DNA of 64,000 bases. It comes from Purshia tridentata. Taxonomy: Eukaryota; Streptophyta; Magnoliopsida; Rosales; Rosaceae. The stretch is taken from positions 1-64,000 of the forward strand of contig QANT01004958.1 in the NCBI GenBank assembly GCA_003254885.1, read 5' to 3'. The notes beneath the pieces are model-generated. The model was given only the letters and a program-made list of their open reading frames with translations. It did no database searches and was not told the DNA's origin. Below are positions 23,601 to 32,650 of this stretch, one piece after another (the stretch's first letter is position 1; each line of letters opens with the position of its first letter). The position numbers were made by a program, and so were the translations under genes.

Positions 23601-24284
23601 TAAGGAAATAAAAATGGGGGAAACAGAGGAAAACATTGCCAAAATAAACCTATAATAACAAGTTATTAACAACATCTAACATTCTAAAAGTCTTGAACCT
23701 TCTACATTTTTGAATGAGAACAATCAAATTGTAATTATCGCATACAAGATACAGGGCATAAAAACCAAAGGGTTGAAACTTGACATATTAGCTTGCAATA
23801 CATATTATACCTCAATTTTCAGTTACTTACTTGATTGCTAATTCATATAAAACATGAATGCTGAGCCTAAGAACAGGAATAAATGACTTGTGGGTTGTTA
23901 ATCAAGCAAACCCATCATTTTGTTATATTCAAATTCTCGGACATAAAAGTGCATTCCCATTGCACCCATTCAACTTGTTCTTCAATCTAATTACTGTGAA
24001 ATCAAACTCAGTGAATAAAAAATTAAACTTTTTCAGAAAAAAGAAAAAGTCTTTTAAATATTTACGCACACTAATAATGTATTGGTTGGGACAGTTGTTA
24101 TATTGAGAGAAACAATGAAAACAAGAAGGGTAACAAAAGAAATAGCAGCAGTACCTGGGACCGGAGTTGAGGTGGCGGAGGAGCATCTGAGAGTGAAAAC
24201 CCTAAGCTTTGAAGGGTTTTTGGACTTTGGAAGACTGAAAGTCGACGGGTTTGTTAGAGCTAAGTTCATTGCTGTGGTCGCCAT
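20678..24284 (-). CDS. CARA: Carbamoyl-phosphate synthase small (glutaminase) subunit, plastid
   Basis: Ten exons, 5' to 3': 24155-24284, 23191-23323, 22665-22753, 22520-22580, 22343-22410, 22088-22216, 21905-22014, 21409-21756, 21012-21177, 20678-20727. All have GT-AG borders and consistent phase, giving 427 residues, the usual length of plant CarA. It hydrolyses glutamine and channels ammonia to the large subunit CARB to make carbamoyl phosphate for arginine and pyrimidine synthesis in plastids. Residues 1 to about 40 are Ser/Thr-rich and poor in acids, as in a chloroplast transit peptide. The N-terminal CarA domain runs over about 55-200 ([17 protein letters not shown]). The class I amidotransferase follows, with nucleophile Cys315 in GICMGHQ and His399/Glu401 in YHPEA. 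The last exon, only 50 nt, encodes the C-terminus [16 protein letters not shown]. The first intron is the longest (831 nt). Confidence 0.95.
23425..23530. repeat. Small inverted repeat in CARA intron 1
   Basis: ATTTAAAATCTC at 23428-23439 is nearly complementary to GAGATTTTAAAAT at 23467-23479, forming an imperfect hairpin inside the first intron. It could be a remnant of a MITE, but I see no clear target duplication. Confidence 0.35.
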
Positions 24285-24287
24285 TCT

Positions 24288-24304
24288 GCTCTCTCGCTCT
24301 CTCG

Positions 24305-24348
<44 letters not shown>

Positions 24349-24361
24349 CTCTCTCTCTCTC
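24288..24361. repeat. CT microsatellite in the CARA leader
   Basis: An imperfect run of CTCTCG and CT units lies immediately upstream of the CARA ATG (minus strand GA repeat), so it falls in the 5' UTR or core promoter. GA/CT tracts near plant start sites can bind BPC-type GAGA factors; that role is inferred here. Confidence 0.85.
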
Positions 24362-25028
24362 GGTCGGCTTTTAGTAGTGGCTTCCTTGTCTTTTTATGCT
24401 TCTGAGTTTCAGAGAACTAAAATGAGTATAAATCGTACTTAGGCATGTTAAACGGGCGGACCGGCCCTACCCTAAGCAGTAAATTTGGGTCAGACCCAGT
24501 CCGGCCCTATAAGAAGGGAAAGGGACTCCTATTGTATACCTTTTTGGTTTATTTCTTATTAATTCGTGTGCAAAAAGTGTTGCACTAGGCTATGATGTAC
24601 AGTGGGGGGGAGCTACGTAAGAATAACATCACATTTTTTTTTTTGGCCAAAATACGACTTTAATTTGGAAAAAATAAAAGAACGAAGATTTGTATGCGAG
24701 ATATTGCAATTTGCAACAGATTAAAACACATTATACGGAGTAGAATAGAATAAAATTGCAATTCAAATCATACTTTCACTAAAAATAGAATAGAGTTGCA
24801 ACTTATTTTTAAGTACAACAACACTAGCTCATATCCACTCTAATTACACAGCAAGAGACCCTAATGGCCCAAGAGCAACTTATTGGAACAGAGAATTGTT
24901 CAACAAGAATACTTTGATAACTGGAACTGGGTTAAAACAGAAAACATAAGCAGAGAACCAATGGACTTGTTATGAATTACCAAATGTCCAAAACAAACCA
25001 ACCCTTCAATATGGCACTACATGCACAA
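24362..25028. other. Intergenic between CARA promoter and the UGT 3' end
   Basis: It contains the distal CARA promoter and the 3' UTR of the minus-strand glycosyltransferase. At 24440-24510 a GC-rich patch (AAACGGGCGGACCGGCCCTA) resembles dispersed plant repeat sequence, but I could not assign a family. Otherwise AT-rich with short G and T runs. Confidence 0.45.
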
Positions 25029-26561
25029 TCAAATCTCAATGTTGGGTTGGGTCCTCCCTTTGCTGCCTGTCTTCCTCACATGTAGTTCGGCAGCATTCAA
25101 GAACTCCTCCATGGCTTTGACAGAAGACCCCTTCAAACCATCTTCATCTTTGATGGCATTCCTGATCATATCCCTAACCTCATAAGCTTTCCTTCTCATT
25201 TCTATCCCTTTCTCTGTCTGATCATTCATCACCAACTCAATCTTTGCCACCAGATCTTCATGTCTAACTTTACAGCTCCGCCCTCTTGCAACCTCCACAC
25301 ACACTCCCACCTCTTGGTTCAAAAGCTTAGCATTATGAAACTGCTCAGCTGCCAAAGGCCACCCAAGTATCAGCTTCCCATGGCAAAGTGCTTCAAGCAC
25401 TGAATTCCATCCACAGTGGCTTAGAAATGCAGAAACAGATTCATGAGACAGAATCTCAACTTGTGGTGCCCAATGATGCACTAGCAACCCTCTTCTTGAT
25501 TCTTTAATTCGTTCTTCAAATCCGTCAGGCAACCATTCCCTGGCTTTGAATTCGATTTGCTTGTCAAACCCATTTGGAGGCCTAAACACCCAGATGAAAT
25601 TCCTGCCACTAGCCTCTAGAGCCAAGGCTAAGGCCATTGTTTGTGATGCTGAAATTGTGTACTGTGACCCAAATGATATATAAAGAACAGAGTTCAAGGG
25701 CTTTGTATTCAGCCACTTGTTGCACATCTCTGGTGTAATTCCATCCTCTTCCTTTGCAGCTCGAGCCTGGATTCCCATTGAAATAACAGGCCCAATTGCC
25801 CAAACTGGCCTGCCAATTTTGCGCCTAAAATACATCAACCCAGTCTTGTCAAGCTCCTTCACTGTGTTAAATAAAATCCCATCAGAATTACACCATTCAA
25901 GAAGACATTGTTTGAGAAAAATTGAAAATTTTTCAGACCCATTTGCCAGCCTTAAATTTTCTGCCATCTGGCTAATATGAACTCCCCTGGCTTCAGGAAA
26001 ATCTGGCAATTCAAATTTATGGGAGTCTGTGCCTCTGTGTGGTAGGTTGAGCCACAAAGAGAAGTAACATCCAATGCCAAAGCCACAACCCCCACAAAAT
26101 ATTGCATGGAACAGCCCAAACTCATGCGCAAGATCAGCAGTCCACCCAAAGAACATGTCAGCAACAATGCAGAGTGGTTTCTGTTGTTGTTCAGAAATTA
26201 GATCAGAGATGAGTTTTCTAAAGGAGGGCTTGAGAGACAAAGTAGCTTGGAGGAAAGTGGGTATGAGGTGAAAGGGAATGGCATCAGTGCTCTCAATATT
26301 AGGAGGGAGGCCATGGTCAGAGCTTGTGAATGGGATTTCAAGGAAGCGAATGTTGGAGGCGTTTGATGGGAGAGAACGTCTGAGTTTACTGATGTTTTGT
26401 GGAGTGTTGACCAAGGTAATGGTGTAATAGTCATTCTTTGATTTTTGTATTTGATGGGCTAAGGCCAGGAAAGGGATTATGTGGCCTTGTGCCATCAAAG
26501 GGAACATCACTATGTTCTTCTTCATTTTTTTCTGAGGAGACATGGCCATTGGCCTACTCAT
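25029..26561 (-). CDS. UGT92A1: UDP-glycosyltransferase, UGT92A1-like
   Basis: An intronless frame of 510 residues. It should transfer a sugar from a UDP-sugar to a small acceptor in the cytosol; the acceptor is not predictable. The N-terminal catalytic His27 sits in MAQGHIIPF, and the activating Asp135 in IVADMFFGW. The plant secondary-product (PSPG) box spans residues 364-407, from WAPQVEILSH through SHCGWNS to GWPLAAEQ, the standard 44 residues. Its final Gln is the residue usually seen in glucosyl donors' binding sites. Sequence similarity along the whole length (SSDHGLPP, FNTVKELD, YFRRKIGRPVWAIGPV) points to family 92 rather than the larger families. In-frame ATGs at codons 1, 6 and 8 make the exact start uncertain by a few residues, with no effect on the domain. 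Confidence 0.92.
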   Translation of the reverse strand: MSRPMAMSPQKKMKKNIVMFPLMAQGHIIPFLALAHQIQKSKNDYYTITLVNTPQNISKLRRSLPSNASNIRFLEIPFTSSDHGLPPNIESTDAIPFHLIPTFLQATLSLKPSFRKLISDLISEQQQKPLCIVADMFFGWTADLAHEFGLFHAIFCGGCGFGIGCYFSLWLNLPHRGTDSHKFELPDFPEARGVHISQMAENLRLANGSEKFSIFLKQCLLEWCNSDGILFNTVKELDKTGLMYFRRKIGRPVWAIGPVISMGIQARAAKEEDGITPEMCNKWLNTKPLNSVLYISFGSQYTISASQTMALALALEASGRNFIWVFRPPNGFDKQIEFKAREWLPDGFEERIKESRRGLLVHHWAPQVEILSHESVSAFLSHCGWNSVLEALCHGKLILGWPLAAEQFHNAKLLNQEVGVCVEVARGRSCKVRHEDLVAKIELVMNDQTEKGIEMRRKAYEVRDMIRNAIKDEDGLKGSSVKAMEEFLNAAELHVRKTGSKGRTQPNIEI

Positions 26562-28301
26562 CAGAAACTCAAATAAAAAGATGGTGCAATGCTAGTATAT
26601 ACATTCATTGTTTTGGCTTACCAGAAGTGTACCATTTACACCGCCTTCCTCAGCATTTGAATACTACCAAAAGTGGAGATTTACTTAAATCTTTCTGTTA
26701 AAATCTTGAAAAGGACAAAAAGAAACCTTACTATGATGAGTTAGGTTAGGCTATCATGGATATCTTGATATCTCATAAAATCTTGTACCGAAAAGAAATA
26801 TCATAAAATCCATGGGTCTTAATTAAACTGATATGGAAATTTTTATTATTATTACATGAAGGGCTGATATGGCATTATAGGCTTATAGCTAATAACAAAT
26901 AGAAATTCCAAAATGAAAAAATTGGAAAATAAGGAAAAAAACGTAAGCTTTGGTGGGGGGGGGGCCTTTGCCTTTCTCCTTAATACTTATCTTCCAATTT
27001 TTATTTTTTTTGAAGTTTTCTTCCACCCATTGTCATTTAATGAACAAAAAATCTTCACATTACTTTTGTTGAGGACCTTTAGATTTTTTTTTTTCTTTTA
27101 AGTTTTCTTTTTCTTATGAGCCATACATCTGTTGTCATTTAATGAACAAAAAATCTTCACATCACTTTTGTTGAAGACCTTTAGATTTTATGATATTAAT
27201 TTGTCCCAAAATCCTAACTCTGCTAGGGTACTGTAGACACAGATAAATGTAATATGTTTCTACAATCTTGCATAATGTAGAAGCATATGGGTTGAGTCTT
27301 TACCAATGAATCGAAGGGTCCCGGTCTATGACAATTGTGCGTCATGTTCGGGTCTCTCCGACCTCAAATTCTTGGCTTTCTATTGCAACTTGGGTGGGTC
27401 ATTCATTTCAACCAAATAAATTTCTCACTTAGCCAATAATATTTCTTTTTTCTCGAGCTTTAAATTTGAATTTGTTGAGCGTCTTACGTAAATTCTTTAC
27501 AACTTTTTAACTAATTATTGGTGTAGTGATAGTGAAGTTCCTTGTGTGTGGTATAATGAAGTTCTTATTGGTCAGTTCTCCTTCACCACTGGTCCACTTC
27601 TAATTAGTCTCTTTATGGTATATGTTGACATTTTAACCATTTTCTGCATATTTATTAAAAGTTGTGATCTAATCTTGGTAATTCCACCGTCATCCTATTA
27701 TTTCATCTAGTCTGAATTACCAGAGTAAGCACATCCTATTATTCTATATTATCTATAACCATCTCTTTAATGAGATTTTTGAGTTTTCAACCCTTTTATG
27801 CCCATTTATCCAAATAATTGTTTTAATTTTTATAATTCCAATATCAATTTTTTTTTTTGTTGGCCACGAATTCCAATATCATGCTTAAAATACTAAAAAG
27901 AAAGAAAATAAACTCTCATCCGCGAAAAGATGATAAAGATTAAGATGTGCATTGGGAGTCAAATTTTTAAGTGATGCAATTCATGATCAAGATTACTCAA
28001 ACCAACTCCACCAACACAAAAACTATAAACCAAATGAAGAGAGATGTCCATACATGTACACACACAAGAAAGCCGTCAAAATATCATTCTCAAAAATGTT
28101 ATAACAGTTTCCTTTTCTTCAGACCTGTGTAAGTCTTATGATGATGGTGACACTGAGCAGAATGTTATTTACATTAGAATATAATATTGTTGCAATTGAA
28201 AATTTCTTGTCTATAACAATATCAAAAAGAAGAAACAAGAAGATACTGAAACAACATATTATCAAGACAAAGATGAACTTCCATACTCAATCCACCAAAA
28301 G
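26562..28301. other. Intergenic between the UGT and JMJ30-like genes
   Basis: AT-rich and without a recognised gene. It contains a tandem duplication of about 100 bases (27030-27190, listed separately), a G run near 26955-26963 and T-rich tracts. The left end should hold the UGT promoter; the right end the 3' UTR of the JmjC gene. Confidence 0.5.
27030..27190. repeat. Tandem duplication, unit about 102 bases
   Basis: The stretch TTGTCATTTAATGAACAAAA followed by ATCTTCACAT and CCTTTAGATTTT occurs at about 27030-27087 and again at about 27132-27190, with only a few differences. The preceding AAGTTTTCTT phrase is also repeated, so the unit is about 102 bases. Confidence 0.85.
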
Positions 28302-30556
28302 CTATGAACTTCCATACGCACTCCACCAAAAGCTAACCGAAAAACTTGTTGTTAGAGATCGCACATAGTGCCACCATTTTGGTGGGATGTAAAGCATATC
28401 ACCTTCCTCTAAAATGCAGTCAAGAAATTCCAAGTCTTGCATCTTTGGGAACTCTTTCTCGTCTATGTTGTCTAAATCAACCTTCAAACCATACTATATT
28501 TAATCAGTATATATAATTGAACATTAGATAGAGAATCATATCCCATCTCTGTGATCTATATTGACCTCATCAGAAAGAAAGGAATGAGCATGCATGGGCA
28601 CTCATTGTTTAGGAGATAAAAACAACACAAAAAAAGATTACATCATTTTTAGAACTGGTATAATCAATGTGCAACTATAGCATCTGTATGTTCAACAAGA
28701 TAATAAGCAAGTTTGTTTAGATGGTTCCTGTACTTTAATGAGGTTAAGAATGCAATTACCTGGCTTGAGTTGCAAAGCATGGTTTCAGTATGTGGGTAGA
28801 GTTCCTCTGACAATGAAGCAAGGTAGAGCCTTATATACTTTTTGCCAACTACCTGATAATTAGCAATGAATTCAAGTCATATAAATGTTTCATCATTTAA
28901 TCTAATAACATATCAAACCATAGCCATATAAACAAACAGACACATACATGCATTAAAGCAAATTATGGTGTGAAATTGTGAATCATGATCTAATGGGGTG
29001 TGTAACATTCATGGTATTAAATATTCAATACAGAAAACTAAGTCTTAAATACCTGAGCAAGCACATTATGGTGTGGATCGTGGTGTAATGGGGTTACTGT
29101 CCCAGCTGGGCCAAACCAAGCATTTAGAGACCTTAGCTCCCCACCACCAGCAAAACAATAGTCGGGAATACATATGTCCTCACGTAGCTCATTTATCTGC
29201 CAATCAATGGGATATTTAAAACTGGAACGTGGCAATTTCTAGCCAACAAGTACACAAATTGGTATTATGACATGGTAGCCATGTAAAGAGACATACCTGA
29301 TCAAACAATGGGTGCTGAGCAAGATATGTTGGGGCAGCAGAGGAGGAATCATTAGCCTGAATCCTCTCAAGAAACTGGCAAAATGTAATGAGCTCTTGCT
29401 TCCATTCTGGGTATAAATAATTTTTCCCAACCTACAAAGCATTTAAAACTTTACCAATTTTCAGTTACTTAATAAAAACGAGAGAAGAAAGAAAGTAATT
29501 CAATCAAGCATCAATTATCTACAACCAGCAGCAAAAAGCTTTTAAGCCAACAAAAAGATGTAAGTTCCAAAAATTGAAAGGAATATGATGCTGGGCCATT
29601 ATACAGGGATTCACAAGTGGAGTGCTAAAAATTTAATAGAGGATATTATTGAAGATGTATTATGTATTAAAGCAAGCAATAAATTAGTATGAATACAATA
29701 CGAAGAAGATTAATCACCTCAACTGGCACTGTGCGGTCACCAGCAACCCTTATTAGATAATCTATGTCATTCCACTTTGTCCTGGCCGGCCAATGACACA
29801 TACAATCGCTTATAATTACCGGAGAACCCGGTAAGAAAAATTCACGCAAAAACCCCTCCAAAGATAGACCAGACCTTTTCACAACCATTTTACAAGAAAG
29901 AGACTTTTGTGGCAAAACTCGAAGCAACTGCAGATAAAACCAAAGCAGTAGACTCAAAATCAACGGTAGTTTCAAAACCCACAAAATCAATTGTGTAAAT
30001 TAAACATAAAAGGCTATAAATTTCCGAGCACGATGCTCAAATTTTGAGCTTTTGAATGAGAAAATTCAGATATTGAAATGACGAACCTCACCTCCGTCGC
30101 GTCGAGGTCGTCAGGGACGAATCGGCGGCCCGATTTGCGACCTTGTTGCTCCGAAACCCTAGCGTCCCTGGCTTTGGCAGAGACCTTGTTGACGGCGGAG
30201 TGTAGGTCGGTTTGTAGGAGTGGGCCGCCCATGATAAGGCCCATGTCCAGAGACCTAAGGGCGTCGCTAAACTCACCGGCGGCGAAATGGAGCCTGGCCA
30301 CGTGAAGGCAGGCCATTGAGTAGGCGTCGCGCCACACGGGAAGGACGGAGTGCCAGGGACCCGAGTGGAGCTGCTCCCAAGCCATCTCTCGAGCCGCCTC
30401 CGCCGCGGGGAAGTCTCCGGAGGCGGCTCGAGCCGCCATACTGACGTAGGCGTAGCCGCCGTGCTCGGTGAGGGTCTGGAGCAGCCTCGAGGACTCCGAG
30501 TCGAGGGTTGGGGTCTCGAGGCCGTGGCCGTAAGTGGTGGTTGAGGTGGTGGACAT
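28302..30556 (-). CDS. JMJ30: JmjC-domain protein, JMJ30/JMJD5 type
   Basis: Six exons, 5' to 3': 30092-30556, 29718-29927, 29297-29431, 29053-29196, 28760-28852, 28302-28481. Every junction is GT-AG and phase 0, giving 408 residues, close to Arabidopsis JMJ30. The GC-rich first exon encodes an Ala-rich helical N-terminus. The following exons hold the cupin/JmjC fold. The Fe(II) ligands are visible as His308 and Asp310 in PLHHDPHHN and His387 in [10 protein letters not shown]. The 2-oxoglutarate region KKYIRLY is in exon 5. Family members act as Fe(II)/2-oxoglutarate oxygenases on histone H3K36 or H3K27 methylation, or as protein hydroxylases. In Arabidopsis JMJ30 is an evening-phased clock component and regulates flowering at warm temperature. 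The upstream evening-element-like site is consistent with clock control. Confidence 0.94.
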
Positions 30557-30617
30557 GGCCGTCGGAGGCAGAGGAGCTCCGGTGATTGGTTGGTAGAGTG
30601 AGAAGTGAGTAGCGAGT

Positions 30618-30625
30618 AGATATTT
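30618..30625 (-). promoter_or_regulatory. Short evening-element-like site upstream of JMJ30
   Basis: On the minus strand the sequence is AAATATCT, the short form of the evening element (AAAATATCT) bound by CCA1/LHY-type factors. It lies about 62 bases before the JMJ30 ATG. The Arabidopsis ortholog is known to be clock-controlled through this type of element. An 8-mer can occur by chance in AT-rich DNA. Confidence 0.45.
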
Positions 30626-30768
30626 GGTGAGTTAACCGATAACTGATTAGAAGAAGATTTTTGCCTATTTGGTGGATATTTAGCGTATGCGACGTGCTGG
30701 CGCGGCTTGCTTCAACTTTTTGATATTTTGGACCAATCATCGGCGTGAATACGAAATTTCTAACGGAC

Positions 30769-30770
<2 letters not shown>

Positions 30771-30817
<47 letters not shown>

Positions 30818-30836
30818 CTTTTTTTNTTTTTTTTTT
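30771..30836. repeat. Poly-T tract with one ambiguous base
   Basis: About 66 positions of almost pure T, with one C (near 30818) and an N at 30826. The N shows the assembly could not resolve the run, so its length is unreliable. No element attached to it was recognised. Confidence 0.9.
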
Positions 30837-32015
30837 GAGAATTGTAAGCATGTGAATTTTGTTGCTTGTCTTTGTCCTTAATGATTGCAGGGCTGGCCTG
30901 CGATTCATGGAGGCCTAAGACTAATCATGAAATTGAACTCTTGATTCGATTATATATATATATATATATTATTTGAACTTAATATAGTAATAGTATGTAA
31001 GGAGGAAGAAATCAAACTGAAATTTCTTTAATATTGCAGAGAAAAATATCATTATGTTGGATAATATCATAATAGCAAGGTGCAGTTCTACTTGTATACC
31101 AGACAGGCCCAAGCCTAGGCTTAGACTCCTGCCTTTCCTTATAATTATGGGCTTAACCAGAACCGAATTTTGAGCTCAAATTACTGTTATATCAGGCCCA
31201 TTATGCCACTCAGTCAGATCATGTCACTGTTGGGATTTTTTTTATTTTTTTTTTGGGGGTTATGCTTCATACTCTCATCCTACAAGCAACCATGATGTTC
31301 ATGACATGATCGGATCTGGCCCTGATGGTTAACAAATTTGTTTTGTTGTAGCCATATTGGCCGAGATAGCCATATATAGTCATAGCCATGGTCATTTTTC
31401 TTTGTTCGGTCAGATAAATAGCCATTGTTGGATGGAGTTTTTGACTTTATATTGAATTGTGTGTGCATATTATAAAAAACTGGTTTTTAAATATAAGTGG
31501 TTTGGTCATATATTGAGAATGAGAATAAACTGAGTAAATTTGGTGTATATTCAGAATAACAGTAAACCAAAGAAGCAGAACATAAATTTATTAACAGCGC
31601 TGAAATTTCAAAGAACTACCACTCCATCTCGTGCAGGACAGAAGCTAGCATAGAATTTCTTACCAATTTAAAATTTCTGATTCTGATCCTGTCAATCAGT
31701 ACTCATATAACTAATCCCATCAATTATAATTTTAGGATATAAAGAAAAAGAAAAATCACAAGAGCACTGGCAGATAATGTTCAAATCTAAAAGGGAACAG
31801 AAAGAGACATTTCCATGTAGCAATTTTTAATTTGGTTATATCATTAAGGAAAACTACTACAAACCCTTCCTATGAAATAGCCCTATACTGTCTATGTATA
31901 CCATTCTTCTTTTTTCTATTTTCCTTTTCTTTTGGCCGGAGAAAAACCCATCCTTGAAACCTCTTAACATTCAGATTGAGCACACATATAGGGACCACAC
32001 ACAGATCAGCTAGCT
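30837..32015. other. Intergenic between JMJ30 promoter and CLE40-like 3' end
   Basis: It holds an AT dinucleotide repeat near 30951-30969 and AT-rich DNA. The right end should contain the 3' UTR of the CLE gene. No further gene is seen. Confidence 0.5.
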
Positions 32016-32597
32016 TTAGGGACCAATAGGGTTGTTGTTATGGTGAAGAGGGTCAGGCCCAGTTGGGACTTGCCTCTCTAAGTCTTCCAGAGTAAGAGCC
32101 TTGTTAACTCCATTCCCAAATCTTTCAAACTGGTCCATTTGAATCCCCTTTTCACAACAAAAAAGGGGAAAAGACGACACATTTAGAAAAAAAATAACAG
32201 AGACCCAACTCTATAAAACACTTTGTAAAAGAAAAAACAAAGTTAGAAATCATATGTGAGTAAAAACAGAAAATGGGTATTGTGATTCTCTACAAGAAAA
32301 CGCAAAAAAGGGTTCTTTAAGAAATCAAAAGAAGCAAACTTTTTGAAAGTCGTTACCTGCAGTGTGACTGTGCTTTCTGCCACATGACCAGTTGTTCTTA
32401 CTTGGAGACCTGCAAATGCCACTGGTAAAATACCTTGAGAGATGACACTCACAGAGAGAAATGAGAAAGAGACAGGGAGAGACAGAGACAGAGAGAGAAG
32501 ACTTACGGGTACGAGAAGGTTGGACAAATGGTATTGAAGCCACCACTAGAATGACCATGAAGGTTGAAAACCCTGTGAGAGCTTTTCCATACCCCAT
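32016..32597 (-). CDS. CLE40: CLE peptide precursor, CLE40/CLV3 type
   Basis: Three small exons, 5' to 3': 32507-32597, 32357-32409, 32016-32147, with GT-AG borders and phases 1 and 0, giving 91 residues. Residues 1 to about 28 form a secretion signal (MGYGKALTGFSTFMVILVVA). The C-terminus holds one CLE motif, RQVPTGPDPLHH (about residues 73-84), followed by NNNPIGP and the stop. Arabidopsis CLE40 has RQVPTGSDPLHH with a similarly short tail, and CLV3 has RTVPSGPDPLHH, so this sequence sits between the two. Introns in the coding region are a feature of the CLV3/CLE40 pair that most CLE genes lack. The arginine before the motif marks the processing site; the second Pro (usually hydroxylated) and the terminal His-His are intact. 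It should be a secreted apoplastic signal sensed by CLV1/ACR4-type receptors to limit stem cells in meristems, mainly in roots for CLE40. Orthology to CLE40 rather than CLV3 is inferred from RQVPTG and the short tail. Confidence 0.88.
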
Positions 32598-32625
32598 TGT
32601 AATTTGTTGATCCCAGAAACCAGTC

Positions 32626-32650
32626 AGCTCAGAGAGAGAGAGAGAGAGAA
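32626..32650. repeat. GA microsatellite in the CLE40-like leader
   Basis: A run of about ten GA units lies 30-50 bases upstream of the CLE start codon, in the presumed 5' UTR (CT on the coding strand). A second GA-rich patch lies in intron 1 at about 32455-32499. Confidence 0.8.

Noticed and set aside
24440-24510. GC-rich patch resembling dispersed plant repeats
   Set aside because: No ends, target duplication or coding remnant could be defined, so no element is called.
32016-32597. Assignment as the CLV3 ortholog
   Set aside because: The PDPLHH core fits CLV3, but RQVPTG at the start of the motif and the very short tail fit CLE40 better; CLV3 kept only as an alternative.
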